Source of the DNA: CAZMRF01 sp964568735
GTDB taxonomy: Bacteria; Acidobacteriota; Polarisedimenticolia; JACPZX01
Length of the DNA stretch: 39,600 nucleotides
Assembly: GCA_964568735.1 (NCBI GenBank)
Contig: CAZMRF010000046.1
Location: forward strand, 1-39,600
Reading direction: 5' to 3'
How positions within the stretch are numbered: the first letter of the stretch is position 1; every line of letters begins with the position of its first letter. Positions 6,964 to 15,387 of the stretch are shown here, one piece after another. The notes under the pieces were generated by a model, which saw nothing but the letters and a program-made list of their open reading frames with translations, was not told the DNA's origin and did not search any database. The position numbers and the translations under genes were made by a program.

Positions 6964-7984
6964 AGGCCCCCGGCACCGCCTGCTCGAACTCGGGGCCGGG
7001 CGGTGAGACGAACTCCAGCTTCCTTCGCGTCACCGGATGCTGGAAGGCGAGCTTCCACGCGTGGAGAAGGAGCCTGCCGGGGCGGGCCGTGGCACGCCCC
7101 GTCCGCTCGCCGCTCGTTGCCGGCGCCCCCGCGCCGGCGCGCACCGGACCGGCCGCTCCCTTCGAGCGCGGGGCACTGCCGCGCGCCCCGTAGAGCCTGT
7201 CTCCGGCAACCGGGTGGCCCGCCTCCGCGAGATGGACGCGGATCTGATGCTTGCGGCCGCTCTCCAGCTCCACCTCGAGCGCCGATCTTCCCTCCCGCGT
7301 GCCCAGGAGCCGGTAGCGCGTCACCGCGAGCTGCGCCTTCGCCCGCCGCTCGGCGCCGTCTCCCGCGCGGAGGCTTCGCACGGGATGCGTGGGCCCCTCC
7401 ATCTCCACGAGCTTCGATCGCATCTCGCCCTGCTCCGCTTTCGGCCGCCCCTCGACGACCGCGGCGTAGCGCCTGACGATCTTCCGCGCGGCGAGCAGAT
7501 CCTTCAAGGCCACGCGAGCCCTTTCCGTCCGCGCGAAGATGAGGAGCCCGGAGGCCGGCTGATCCAGCCGGTGGATGAGGTACAGCTCCACGACCGGGCC
7601 CCGGCCCGCCCGCGACGCGCGGGCCGCCCGCCCGCCCTTCGCACGTCCGCGAAGGGGTGTAGATCGGTGCTCCCGGAGTCGAGCCGGCGGCTGATCGTCA
7701 AGGGAGCCCGCGGGTGGTTTGGATGCCGCGTCTCCCGAAGAGGGGCCGACCCCGCGCGCTTCGAGAATGCGCCGCAGCGTCGACCATGCGGAGGGCTTCG
7801 CGAGGTGGCGTGGCGAGACGCTGGGCAGCCCCGCCGGCTTGTCCACGACGATGAGGCTCTGGTCCTCGTAGACGATGCGGAGCCGCGGCTCGGACCCACC
7901 CGGGAAGCGCCGCCCCGCAGTCCTCGTTCGAACCGTCACGTCAGCAGGCCGGCGGCTGCGCGATCTCTCCCTGGCAGAGCTCAC
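6950..7984 (-). CDS. RluA family pseudouridine synthase
   Basis: Converts uridine to pseudouridine in rRNA or tRNA. The catalytic region reads LYLIHRLDQPASGLLIFA, with the invariant Asp in HRLD; the usual Thr/Ser after it is replaced by Pro-Ala before SG. VYEDQSLIVVDKPAGLPS near residue 38 and ELESGRKHQIRVHLAEAGHPVAGDRLYG in the C-terminal half are also diagnostic. There are two low-complexity Arg/Ala/Pro-rich insertions, one before the catalytic motif and one near 285. No S4 domain is visible. With the ATG at 7984 it overlaps the cysteine dioxygenase gene by 44 nt; a GTG at 7939, 1 nt past that gene's stop, is an equally good start. The target site cannot be told from sequence. Confidence 0.85.
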   Translation of the reverse strand: MSSARERSRSRRPADVTVRTRTAGRRFPGGSEPRLRIVYEDQSLIVVDKPAGLPSVSPRHLAKPSAWSTLRRILEARGVGPSSGDAASKPPAGSLDDQPPARLREHRSTPLRGRAKGGRAARASRAGRGPVVELYLIHRLDQPASGLLIFARTERARVALKDLLAARKIVRRYAAVVEGRPKAEQGEMRSKLVEMEGPTHPVRSLRAGDGAERRAKAQLAVTRYRLLGTREGRSALEVELESGRKHQIRVHLAEAGHPVAGDRLYGARGSAPRSKGAAGPVRAGAGAPATSGERTGRATARPGRLLLHAWKLAFQHPVTRRKLEFVSPPGPEFEQAVPGAFRSS

Positions 7985-8555
7985 CGTACCGGCTCGTGTA
8001 GCACAGCTGCATCTCCATGTAGCGCCCCTCTTCCTTGAAGTAGACCTCGCAGGTGTCGAAGGGCCTCGAGTAGACGTGCACCGAGATGGCGCGCTCGGCG
8101 TACTCCTCCAGGTTGTGGACCGAGTGGATGGGCTCCTCGGGGTCGACCGCAGCGGGATGGCCGGGGTTCAGCTCGTAGGTGATGGAGGAATCGAGCCGGC
8201 AGGTGCGGGCGATGGGATCGTGGTCCATGAGCCGGAAGTTGCGCACTTCGAGGCGTCCCAGCGGCACGCCCATCCAGCACTCCTGCCCGCGGTGGTTGTG
8301 GATGGGCGCGCACTGCCCCACCTCCCAGCCGATCGAGACGACCTCGAAGAGGTCGCAGCGGTAGATCAGGTTGCGCGTGTAGTGAACCGGGCTGAAGAAC
8401 ATGTACGGCGTCATCGACTCGGGATCGATGCAGGTCCGGCCGATCTCGTCGAGGACCCGCTCGCGGCTGAAGGCCCCGGCCGGTATGGCGCAGAGGCGCT
8501 CGCAGAGATCCTTGATGGTGCAGACGTCGAGGCGGCGGCTCTCCCCGGCCTTCAT
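7941..8555 (-). CDS. cysteine dioxygenase type I
   Basis: Oxidises cysteine to cysteine sulfinate using a mononuclear iron. The 204-residue cupin has PIHNHRGQECWMGVPLG, giving the two iron His residues and, seven residues after the first, a Cys at the place of mammalian Cys93, which forms the Cys-Tyr cofactor. The third His is in PIHSVHNL and the partner Tyr in VHVYSRPFDTCEVY. Many bacterial homologues have Gly instead of that Cys, so this one appears able to make the crosslink. The start is the ATG at 8555, preceded by GGAGGAG; an in-frame start 81 nt upstream adds unconserved residues. It is followed closely by the pseudouridine synthase gene. Confidence 0.9.
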   Translation of the reverse strand: MKAGESRRLDVCTIKDLCERLCAIPAGAFSRERVLDEIGRTCIDPESMTPYMFFSPVHYTRNLIYRCDLFEVVSIGWEVGQCAPIHNHRGQECWMGVPLGRLEVRNFRLMDHDPIARTCRLDSSITYELNPGHPAAVDPEEPIHSVHNLEEYAERAISVHVYSRPFDTCEVYFKEEGRYMEMQLCYTSRYGELCQGEIAQPPAC

Positions 8556-8638
8556 GGCTCCTCCCGATGGCGCGGATGTGCCGGGATCGTAGGCCCCACC
8601 CGCCGCGGGCGTCAACTGCGGAGCATGGGAACCCACCG

Positions 8639-8661
8639 GGGCGGGGGACGGAGGGTCGCCC
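8639..8661 (+). repeat. orphan left half of the palindromic element
   Basis: GGCGGGGGACGGAGGGTCG followed by CCCG matches the left arm of the element with one change. It stands 61 nt before the complete copy R3, with an altered box A (CGAAGC) and no right arm of its own. Confidence 0.6.
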
Positions 8662-8721
8662 GAAGCAACCGCGTGGTCCGAGTGGCTGCGAGCGCAACGA
8701 TGGAACCACGCGACCCCGTTG

Positions 8722-8837
8722 GCGCGGGACGGAGGGTCGCAAGGAGCGTACGTCTGGAGGCCGGCCGTGACCTGTGATCTTGCCTGGACGCGGTTCCGGC
8801 CGGAAGTAGGAGCGCAGGGCGACCCTCCGTCTCGCGC
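8722..8837 (+). repeat. palindromic intergenic element R3
   Basis: Left arm 8722-8740, box A GGAGCGTACGTCTGGAG (8743-8759), inner stem with GGCCGG/CCGGCC, box B, and right arm 8817-8837. The left arm ends in AA rather than CC. It ends 13 nt from the stop codon of the minus-strand thioesterase gene, so it lies in that gene's 3' region in the opposite orientation. Confidence 0.85.
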
Positions 8838-8850
8838 TGAGAGCGCTGTC

Positions 8851-9318
8851 CTACCAGCGGTGGAAGGCCGGGTGGCCCTCGCCTACGGCCACGAAGGTGC
8901 CGCGGCAGGAGGCCGTTACCTTCCCGTCCGCCTCGATCACCGCCTCGACCACGGCGCGGTCCCCAGAGGCCTCGACGACGCGGGCGCGCAGGCGCAGCGG
9001 CCGATCCATCGGCGTGGGGCGCTTGAGCGTGACATGAAAGTCCGCCGTGACGGTGCAAGGGAGCGTCTCCTCCCCCGCGGCCTGCATGAGGTGGTGCGCG
9101 GCGGCCCAGTTGCTGTGGCAGTCGAGGAGCGCTCCGCAGATCCCGCCATTCATGACGTTGCCGAAGGCCAGGTGGTGGGGCTCGGGCTTCCACGTGGCCA
9201 CGACCTCGCCCCCCTCGACGAAGCTGCGGATCCGCAGCCCCTTAGCGTTCGCCGGGCCGCACCCGAAGCACTCGTTCCCCGGCGCGTAGGTTTCTTGGAG
9301 GCTTTTCGGGTGAGTCAT
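8851..9318 (-). CDS. PaaI-type hotdog thioesterase
   Basis: A 155-residue single-domain hotdog protein, likely hydrolysing an acyl- or aryl-CoA. The N-terminus has CFGCGPANAKGLRI, typical of a PaaI subgroup, and the central NVMNGGICGALLDCHSNWAA contains the hotdog helix with the catalytic-type Asp. The start is taken at the ATG 9318 with GGAG close upstream; an ATG 33 nt further up is possible. It follows the ADP-forming acyl-CoA synthetase gene by 37 nt on the same strand, so the two may be co-transcribed and act on related thioesters. The substrate is unknown. Confidence 0.8.
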   Translation of the reverse strand: MTHPKSLQETYAPGNECFGCGPANAKGLRIRSFVEGGEVVATWKPEPHHLAFGNVMNGGICGALLDCHSNWAAAHHLMQAAGEETLPCTVTADFHVTLKRPTPMDRPLRLRARVVEASGDRAVVEAVIEADGKVTASCRGTFVAVGEGHPAFHRW

Positions 9319-9355
9319 CGCTCCGGGATCTCCGTGGAGGGGTCGTGGCACCCGC

Positions 9356-11473
9356 TCATGGCGCCGCCTTCAGCCTGACCCGCACGTCCACGGCAGCGGA
9401 GCCATCCCGGCTCGCGGTCACGATGAAGGGGTTGATGTCGAGGGACTCGATGTCGGGGTTCTCCGCGATGAGCTGGCTGATCCGCATGAGGATCTCCTCG
9501 AGGATCGCGAGGTCCACGGGCTTCTCACCGCGCACCCCGGAGAGGAGCGGGAAGCCCCGGATGCTCCGGATCATCTTCCTCGCGTCCACGTCGGTGAGGG
9601 GCAGGATTTTGAAGGCCACGTCCTTCAGCACCTCGACGTAGACGCCCCCGAGGCCGAACATCGCGAGCGGGCCGTAGTGGGCGTCGGTCGTCACGCCGAG
9701 GATGACCTCGCGCCCGCCGCGCAGCATCGGCTGAGCCAGGATGCGCCCGCCGGGTCCGAACTGCGCCAGCCGCCGGCTCAGCTCGGTGAAGGCGGCTCCC
9801 GCCTCGTCCCCGTTGCGCAGGTCGACCTTCACGCCGCCCGCCTCCGTCTTGTGGCTCACCTCGGGCGCGGCGACCTTGAGCACCACCGGGTAGCCGGCCT
9901 CGAGCCCGAAGGCGATGGCCTCGGCCGGCGAGGTCACCTCCTTCGTGCGGACCCCGGGGATGCCGTAAATCTCCAATAGAACCAGGGACTCCCCCAGCGT
10001 GAGGTCGCGGCGACCCGCCTCCCGCGCTCCCCGGATGAGCTTCGCGGCCCGGCCGGCGTCCGCCTCGAAGCTCACCGACTGCCCTTCTTCGGCGGTCGCC
10101 AGGCGCCGGCACCGATGCAGCGAGGCCAGCGCCTCCGCGGCCACCTCGGGAAAGCGATAGACCGGGACTCCGGCCGCGGCGAGGAGCTTCAACCCCTCCT
10201 CCTGACCCACCTTGCCCATGAAGCAGGCCACGGCCGGCTTGGCGCAATTCCGCAGCGACTCGGTGATGGCCACGGCTACCGAGCGTGCATCGATCATGAT
10301 CGGCGAGACGAAGATGATGAGCAGCGAGTCGACGTTCGGATCCGCCGCCGCGATCCTCACCGCCTCGCGGTAGCGGTCGTCCTGGGCCGACGCGATGAGA
10401 TCGATCGGGTTGGCCGGCGTCGCCTCGGGGGGGAGGACCTCGCGCAGGGCACGGAGCGACTCAGGCGCCAGAGGGGGCACGGACATCCCGAGGTTCTCCA
10501 GCGCGTCGGTGGCGAGGATCCCCGGTCCGCCGCCGTTCGTGACGACGGCCACGCGGTTGCTCGCGGGCATCGGCTGCTTCGTGAGCGCCTGCGCGTAGAC
10601 GAACATCTCCTCGATCGTGGCCACCCGGAGCACGCCGCACTGCTCGAGGAGCGTCTCGACGGCGACGTCCAGCCCGGCCAGCGCGCCGGTGTGCGTCCCC
10701 ACGGCCCGTGCCCCCGATGCCGAGCGGCCGGCCTTCACCGCGAGGATGGGCTTGTGGCGCGTGATCCGCCGGGCGATCTCCGTGAAGCGCCTCGGGTTCC
10801 CGAACGATTCGAGGTAAAGGAGGATCAGCGAGACGTTCGGGTCGTGCTCCCAGTACTCCAGGAGATCGTTGCCCGAGATGTTGGCCTTGTTGCCGATGCT
10901 GGCGAACATCGCGATCCCCAGCCCCAGGTCGCGCGCGTTGGCCAGGATGGCCTCTCCCAGGGCTCCGCTCTGGGAGATGAAGCCCACCGTCCCTCGCGTG
11001 GGAACGGCCTTGGCGAAGGTCGCGTTCATGCTGATGCCCGGCTCGGTGTTGATGACGCCCATGCAGTTGGGGCCCACCATCCTCATCCCGTACCGGCGCA
11101 CCTGCTCACGGATCGTCTCCTCCAGCCTCGCCCCTTCCCCGCCCACTTCCCGGAATCCGGCCGTGATGACGACGAGGCCCCGGACCTCCTTCTTCCCGCA
11201 CTCGTCGATCACGCCCGGGACGGCTTCGCGCGGGACGACGATGACGGCCAGATCCACCGGGTCCGGGATATCCAGCACGCTCGGGTAGGCCTTCATGGAA
11301 TGGACCATGGGGGCCTTCGGATTGACGGGGAAGATCGGCCCGTCGAACTCGTTGTCGATCAGGTTGTGGAGGATCTCCCGGCCGATCGAGGTGCGCCCGC
11401 GGGAGGCCCCCACGACGGCGATGGAGCGGGGGCGGAAGATGCTGTCGAGCGAGGGTTTCTCGGGATCGGGCAT
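9356..11473 (-). CDS. acyl-CoA synthetase (NDP-forming), alpha-beta fusion
   Basis: Interconverts acyl-CoA plus ADP and phosphate with acid plus ATP, as in acetate-CoA ligase (ADP-forming). The 705-residue protein fuses both subunits. The N-terminal Rossmann CoA-binding domain begins with FRPRSIAVVGASRGRTSIG, and MVGPNCMGVINT and GFISQSGALGEA follow. The phosphohistidine is probably His in VGTHTGALAG. After a linker, the C-terminal ATP-grasp part contains GYPVVLKVAAPEVSHKTEAG and ends in DINPFIV, the usual order. It is divergent from citrate synthase and upstream of a thioesterase. It may recover ATP from acyl-CoA or activate organic acids; the direction and substrate are not set by sequence. 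Confidence 0.91.
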   Translation of the reverse strand: MPDPEKPSLDSIFRPRSIAVVGASRGRTSIGREILHNLIDNEFDGPIFPVNPKAPMVHSMKAYPSVLDIPDPVDLAVIVVPREAVPGVIDECGKKEVRGLVVITAGFREVGGEGARLEETIREQVRRYGMRMVGPNCMGVINTEPGISMNATFAKAVPTRGTVGFISQSGALGEAILANARDLGLGIAMFASIGNKANISGNDLLEYWEHDPNVSLILLYLESFGNPRRFTEIARRITRHKPILAVKAGRSASGARAVGTHTGALAGLDVAVETLLEQCGVLRVATIEEMFVYAQALTKQPMPASNRVAVVTNGGGPGILATDALENLGMSVPPLAPESLRALREVLPPEATPANPIDLIASAQDDRYREAVRIAAADPNVDSLLIIFVSPIMIDARSVAVAITESLRNCAKPAVACFMGKVGQEEGLKLLAAAGVPVYRFPEVAAEALASLHRCRRLATAEEGQSVSFEADAGRAAKLIRGAREAGRRDLTLGESLVLLEIYGIPGVRTKEVTSPAEAIAFGLEAGYPVVLKVAAPEVSHKTEAGGVKVDLRNGDEAGAAFTELSRRLAQFGPGGRILAQPMLRGGREVILGVTTDAHYGPLAMFGLGGVYVEVLKDVAFKILPLTDVDARKMIRSIRGFPLLSGVRGEKPVDLAILEEILMRISQLIAENPDIESLDINPFIVTASRDGSAAVDVRVRLKAAP

Positions 11474-11591
11474 GGGGAGGCAGGCTCCGGGGAAAACCGG
11501 CGGGAAGCCAGATGGTAACGGGCCTCCGGGAGTGAGTCAAAACGACCGCCATCCGGCGGGATTTCCCGCTACCCCGGCCGGGTCAGTCCTG

Positions 11592-11626
11592 CCGGCAGGC
11601 CGAAGAGTGGCCTTCCGGCCTGCCGG
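11592..11626. promoter_or_regulatory. strong hairpin in the acd-gltA divergent region
   Basis: CCGGCAGGCC and GGCCTGCCGG form a 10-bp perfect stem, extended by GAAG/CTTC with one bulge. Since both flanking genes point away from it, it is not a terminator for either. It could be an operator or another dispersed palindrome; it shares no box with the R elements. Confidence 0.4.
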
Positions 11627-11768
11627 GGAAGCGTTGGCGGGCACTTTGGGGCAAGACCCGCTGGGGCGCGGGGCCTGGTAGGGATCTTGCTCCCCTCCCG
11701 GGCGTGGGCCCCCGCTCCTGCCCTCGCTCGCCGGCTCCCGCGCGTGCGCGTCCATGAGGAGATCTGCC

Positions 11769-13073
11769 ATGAAACTCCAAGAGAAGATCCAGGAGACCTT
11801 TCCAGTCATCGGGGCCCGCGCCCGCCGGCTCGTCAGCGAGCATGGCAGTCAGGTCCTCTCGCAGGTCACCGTGTCCCAGCTCTATGGCGGCCTCCGCGGC
11901 GTCAAGGGGCTCGTCTGCGACACCTCCTCGGTCGACCCCGACAGGGGGCTGATCATCCGCGGGCGCTCCGTCGCCGAGCTGACGGGAAAGCTCCCCGAGG
12001 AGATCTTCTACCTCCTCTGCACGGGGGAGCTTCCCGACGAGGCGGCGCTCCGCGATCTTCAAGCGGACCTGAAGGCGCGCTCCGAGGTGCCCGCGGCGAT
12101 TTGGGCGGTGTTGCGCGCCATGCCCCGCAACTCACATCCCATGACGATGTTCGACACCGCGGTGCTGGCGATGCAGAACGACTCGCGGTACGCGGCCTCC
12201 CGGGACACAACGCTTCGCACGGAGCAGTGGAAGCTCTGCCTCGAGGATGCCCTGACGCTTCTCGGCCGCCTCCCCGCCCTGGCCGCCGGCGTCTACCGCA
12301 TCCGGTTCGCGAAGGGTGACCTCATCGAGGCCGATCCCCGCCTCGACTGGGCCGGGAGCTATGCGGCCATGATGGGCCTCGAAGATCCCGAGGGCTCCTT
12401 CCGGGACCTGATGCGCCTCTACCTGGTCCTGCACAGCGACCACGAGAGCGGAAACGTCTCCGCCCACACGGCCCACCTCGTGGGCTCGGCCGGCTCGGAT
12501 CTCTTCTACGCGCTCTCGGCCGCGCTGAACGGCCTGGCGGGCCCGCTCCACGGGCTGGCCAACCAGGAGTGCCTGAAGTTCGTGCAGGAGGTTACTGACC
12601 GCTTCGACGGCGTTCCCTCAGACGACGAGCTCGCCGCCTTCGTCAACGACTGGCTCGACACGGGCCACGTCGTCCCGGGCTACGGCCATGCGGTGCTGAG
12701 GTGCGACGACCCCCGCTACACCGCCTTCATCGAACACGGCAACAGGATGTGCGCGGGCGAGGAGATCTTCGAGACGGTGAAGGCCCTCTATCGCGTCGTG
12801 CCCGCCGCCCTCGTCGAGCAGGGCAAGGCGAAAGATCCGCACCCGAACGTGGACGCCGCCTCGGGGGCGCTCCTCTACCACTTCGGGCTCACGGAGTTCT
12901 CGTACTACACGGTCCTCTTCGGCCTCTCACGGGCCATGGGGATCGCGGCTCAGTACGTCCTCGACAAGGCCTTCTGCGTCCCGATCGAGCGTCCGAAGTC
13001 GGTGACGACGGAGTGGATCGCATCGCAGGTGCAGCCCGTGGAGGTGGCGGCAGGAAAGACCAGCGTCCGCTAG
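11769..13073 (+). CDS. gltA: citrate synthase, eukaryotic (mitochondrial-like) type
   Basis: Condenses acetyl-CoA and oxaloacetate into citrate. The 434-residue protein has HSDHESGNVSAHTAHLVGS and NGLAGPLHGLANQE, wording almost as in animal mitochondrial citrate synthase rather than E. coli GltA. The catalytic His is in PLHGL near residue 261, the second His in GYGHAVLR near 306, and the catalytic Asp in NVDAASG near 361. The start is ATG 11769 with GAGGAG upstream. No mitochondrial-style leader is present and there is no sign of the NADH-site features of the hexameric enzymes. It is divergent from the acyl-CoA synthetase and is followed by element R4. This type is known from Geobacter and some relatives. 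Confidence 0.92.
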   Translation: MKLQEKIQETFPVIGARARRLVSEHGSQVLSQVTVSQLYGGLRGVKGLVCDTSSVDPDRGLIIRGRSVAELTGKLPEEIFYLLCTGELPDEAALRDLQADLKARSEVPAAIWAVLRAMPRNSHPMTMFDTAVLAMQNDSRYAASRDTTLRTEQWKLCLEDALTLLGRLPALAAGVYRIRFAKGDLIEADPRLDWAGSYAAMMGLEDPEGSFRDLMRLYLVLHSDHESGNVSAHTAHLVGSAGSDLFYALSAALNGLAGPLHGLANQECLKFVQEVTDRFDGVPSDDELAAFVNDWLDTGHVVPGYGHAVLRCDDPRYTAFIEHGNRMCAGEEIFETVKALYRVVPAALVEQGKAKDPHPNVDAASGALLYHFGLTEFSYYTVLFGLSRAMGIAAQYVLDKAFCVPIERPKSVTTEWIASQVQPVEVAAGKTSVR

Positions 13074-13099
13074 CCGCCGTCTGACAGATCGCCGCGTCG

Positions 13100-13284
13100 G
13101 CGCGGGACGGAGGGTCGCCCGGAGCGTACGTCTGGAGGACGAGTGCCGCGAGCTGGCGCAGCGGCGAGCTACGAGATCCGGCCGCGGCGCATTTCCGCGG
13201 CCGGACGGCACATCCAGCGCCACATCCTACGCAGACGTGGGAAAAGCGGGAAGTAGGAGCGCAGGGCGGCCCTCCGTCCCGCGC
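13100..13284 (+). repeat. palindromic intergenic element R4 (long form)
   Basis: The longest copy, 185 bp. The arms 13100-13120 and 13264-13284 pair fully, with one T-G (U-G) in place of T-A. Boxes A and B are intact. The inner part holds an additional 10-bp hairpin, CCGGCCGCGG/CCGCGGCCGG. It starts 27 nt after the citrate synthase stop. Confidence 0.86.
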
Positions 13285-13344
13285 TGAGCAGCGCATGGCC
13301 GATCTGCTCGACCCCGCGCCTTAGGGACGACGCGTGGGGCCGGA

Positions 13345-13350
13345 TATACT
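13345..13350 (+). promoter_or_regulatory. possible -10 element close to the dehydrogenase start
   Basis: TATACT ends 8 nt before the ATG at 13359. If used, the transcript would start at or beside the ATG, giving a leaderless or nearly leaderless mRNA. No convincing -35 was seen. Confidence 0.35.
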
Positions 13351-13358
13351 CGCGGCCG

Positions 13359-14339
13359 ATGGGCGAAGCCGCGCGCACGATGGAAGGCCTCTGGATCGAG
13401 GAGGGGCGCCTTACCCTGCGCCGCGACCTACCCGTGCCGGCGCCTCCCGAGGGTGAGGCCCTCGTTCGGGTTCTCCGCTCAGGGATCTGCGGCACGGACC
13501 TCGAGCTGCTCCGCGGGTATCTCCCCCTCATCGGAGTGCCGGGCCACGAGTTCGTCGGGCTCGTCGAGGAGGGCCCGGCCGCTCTTCGTGGACAGCGGGT
13601 CGTCGGCGAGATCAACGCCGCCTGCGGCCGCTGCCCCACCTGCCGGGCGGGCCGCCCCCGCCACTGCCCGGGCCGGACGGTCCTCGGGATCGTGGGCCGG
13701 AATGGAGCCTTCGCGCGATACCTGACCCTGCCGGCGGGGAACCTCCACATCGTCCCCGCGTCGATCTCGATCGATGCGGCCCTCTTCACCGAGCCCCTCG
13801 CGGCCGCCCTGGAGATCCAGGAGCAGATCCCGATCCGCGCGGAGGATCGTGTGCTCGTGGCGGGTGACGGGAGGCTCGGTCAGCTCGTCGCCCGGTGCCT
13901 CGCCCTGACCGGCTGCGATCTGCTCGTGACGGGCCGGCACGAGGGCAAGCTCGACCTCCTCTCCGCGTGCGGGATCCGCACGGCCTGGCCCGACGCCGTC
14001 ACGGAGAGAGCCTTCGACGTCGCTATCGAGTGCACGGGAAACCCCGAGGGCTTCAGCCTGGCGCTGCGAGCCCTCCGTCCTCGCGGCACGCTCGTGATGA
14101 AGAGCACCTACGCCTCCAGCCTGACGCTGAACGCGGCCCCGGTCGTCGTCGACGAGATCACCATCGTCGGCTCCCGCTGCGGCCCCTTCGCTCCGGCGCT
14201 CGATCTCCTCGCGGACGGCAGGATCGATGTCGAGCCGCTGATCCAAGCCCGCTTCCCCCTCGAAGAGGGCCTCGCCGCCTTCGAGAAGTCGCGCGAGCCC
14301 GGCATCCTCAAGGTGGTTCTCGACATGGAGATCCACTGA
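13359..14339 (+). CDS. zinc-dependent medium-chain dehydrogenase
   Basis: A 326-residue member of the alcohol/polyol/glucose dehydrogenase family. The catalytic zinc site begins with SGICGTDLELLRG near residue 45 and GHEFVG near 63. The structural zinc loop is CGRCPTCRAGRPRHC with four cysteines. The Rossmann part reads RVLVAGDGRLGQLVARCLA, where the usual GxGxxG is GDGRLG. A TEPLAAALE segment is typical of the glucose/sorbitol dehydrogenase branch. The start may instead be the ATG at 13380, because MEGLWIEEGRL resembles the family's opening strand. It is flanked on both sides by palindromic elements, and the neighbours give no hint of the substrate. Confidence 0.84.
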   Translation: MGEAARTMEGLWIEEGRLTLRRDLPVPAPPEGEALVRVLRSGICGTDLELLRGYLPLIGVPGHEFVGLVEEGPAALRGQRVVGEINAACGRCPTCRAGRPRHCPGRTVLGIVGRNGAFARYLTLPAGNLHIVPASISIDAALFTEPLAAALEIQEQIPIRAEDRVLVAGDGRLGQLVARCLALTGCDLLVTGRHEGKLDLLSACGIRTAWPDAVTERAFDVAIECTGNPEGFSLALRALRPRGTLVMKSTYASSLTLNAAPVVVDEITIVGSRCGPFAPALDLLADGRIDVEPLIQARFPLEEGLAAFEKSREPGILKVVLDMEIH

Positions 14340-14382
14340 CGGAAGAGAGGCGACTGGCTCGTTGTAGCGATCACGCTCGATG

Positions 14383-14498
14383 GCGCGGGACGGAGGGTCG
14401 CCCGGAGCGTACGTCTGGAGTCCGGTCGAAATGCCTCACCTGGGCTCGATGTGTCTCCGGACGGAAGTAGGAGCGCAGGGCGACCCTCCGTCCCGCGC
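14383..14498 (+). repeat. palindromic intergenic element R5 (canonical)
   Basis: Arms 14383-14403 and 14478-14498 are perfect 21-nt inverted complements, identical to those of R2. Box A, inner stem TCCGG/CCGGA and box B are present. It lies between the convergent dehydrogenase and glycosyltransferase genes, 43 nt and 21 nt from their stops. Confidence 0.88.
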
Positions 14499-14519
14499 TG
14501 AGCGATGCGCCGCGCTGCG

Positions 14520-15380
14520 CTACGTCCGCGGCTCGTGGACTGCAGATGTCGGTCTGGGCGCGGCGAAGCTCAGGCGGCGCCACAGGCGCAACGTACCAAC
14601 AAGTGCGGCGACGGGCGTCGCGCGGTGCGGTACGGAGGCGCGGCCCGGCGCCTCTTCTATCATCGGGCAGGCAACCTGCTGGAGAACGAGACCGGCCCGC
14701 CTGGCTCTGGCCAGGATCTCGGGGAGCGCCATGAAGTCGTCCGCCTCGAAGTCGATCTTCTCGAAGACGCTCCGCCGGTACATGCAGATCCAGTTGAAGT
14801 CCCGCAGCCACATCCGGAAGGCCACCCGCAGCATCCAGCGCCAGGCCCACGAGCCGAAGCGCCGCCAGGGCCCGTACCCCGGCCTGGCGCTCCTGAAGCC
14901 GACCGCGATGTCGCAGGCTCTCCGGCCCGGTAGGTAGGCGAAAGACGCGCTGGGCTCCATCACCTCCAGGAAGGCCCGGATCTGCTCCGCATCGAGCGGC
15001 GCGTCCACCGGCGAGCCCACGACGTAGGTCCCCCGCGCCGCGCTGATCCCCGTGCGCAGGGCGGCACCCAGCCCCCTGTGCCTGTCGTGATGGAGGACGC
15101 GCACGCGCCGATCGGCTGCGGCGAGCTCGCCGGCGACCCGGCCGGTGCCGTCACGGCTTCCGTCGTCGACGATGAGGATCTCGAAGGGCTCTCCCACCTC
15201 CGTGAAGGCGCCCGCGAGGCCGCGGATCATGGGGGCGAGGCCGGACTCCTGGTCGAGGACGGGCACGAGCGCGCTGAAGAGCGGCTCGGCATCGGGGGCC
15301 GATGGAGCCGCGACGTAGGGAGCCGCCTCCCGGACTCGCGGCTGCGCGCCTGCCGGCGGCGGCTCAAATCGTACGGGCAT
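14520..15380 (-). CDS. glycosyltransferase family 2 protein
   Basis: A 286-residue GT-A fold transferase. ALVPVLDQESGLAPMIRGL is the opening strand-helix, and FEILIVDDGSRDGTGRV supplies the nucleotide-sugar-binding Asp pair. HDRHRGLGAALRTGISAARG follows, then SPVDAPLDAEQI, where the usual DxD appears as PVDAP. No transmembrane segments of the dolichol-phosphate type are clear, although a Trp-rich stretch, WRRFGSWAWRWMLRVAFRMWL, may sit at the membrane. I start at ATG 15380 because an upstream GTG at 15395 would place the start within repeat R6. It pairs with the sugar aminotransferase upstream on the same strand, suggesting cell-surface glycan assembly. Confidence 0.78.
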   Translation of the reverse strand: MPVRFEPPPAGAQPRVREAAPYVAAPSAPDAEPLFSALVPVLDQESGLAPMIRGLAGAFTEVGEPFEILIVDDGSRDGTGRVAGELAAADRRVRVLHHDRHRGLGAALRTGISAARGTYVVGSPVDAPLDAEQIRAFLEVMEPSASFAYLPGRRACDIAVGFRSARPGYGPWRRFGSWAWRWMLRVAFRMWLRDFNWICMYRRSVFEKIDFEADDFMALPEILARARRAGLVLQQVACPMIEEAPGRASVPHRATPVAALVGTLRLWRRLSFAAPRPTSAVHEPRT

Positions 15381-15387
15381 GAGACCC

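Noticed and set aside
10115..11518. 467-codon plus-strand frame
   Set aside because: Shadow of the acyl-CoA synthetase gene on the other strand.
13098..13290. Repeats R1-R8 as simple intrinsic terminators
   Set aside because: They lack T-runs, occur in both orientations relative to the gene before them, and share unpaired boxes that a terminator would not need.
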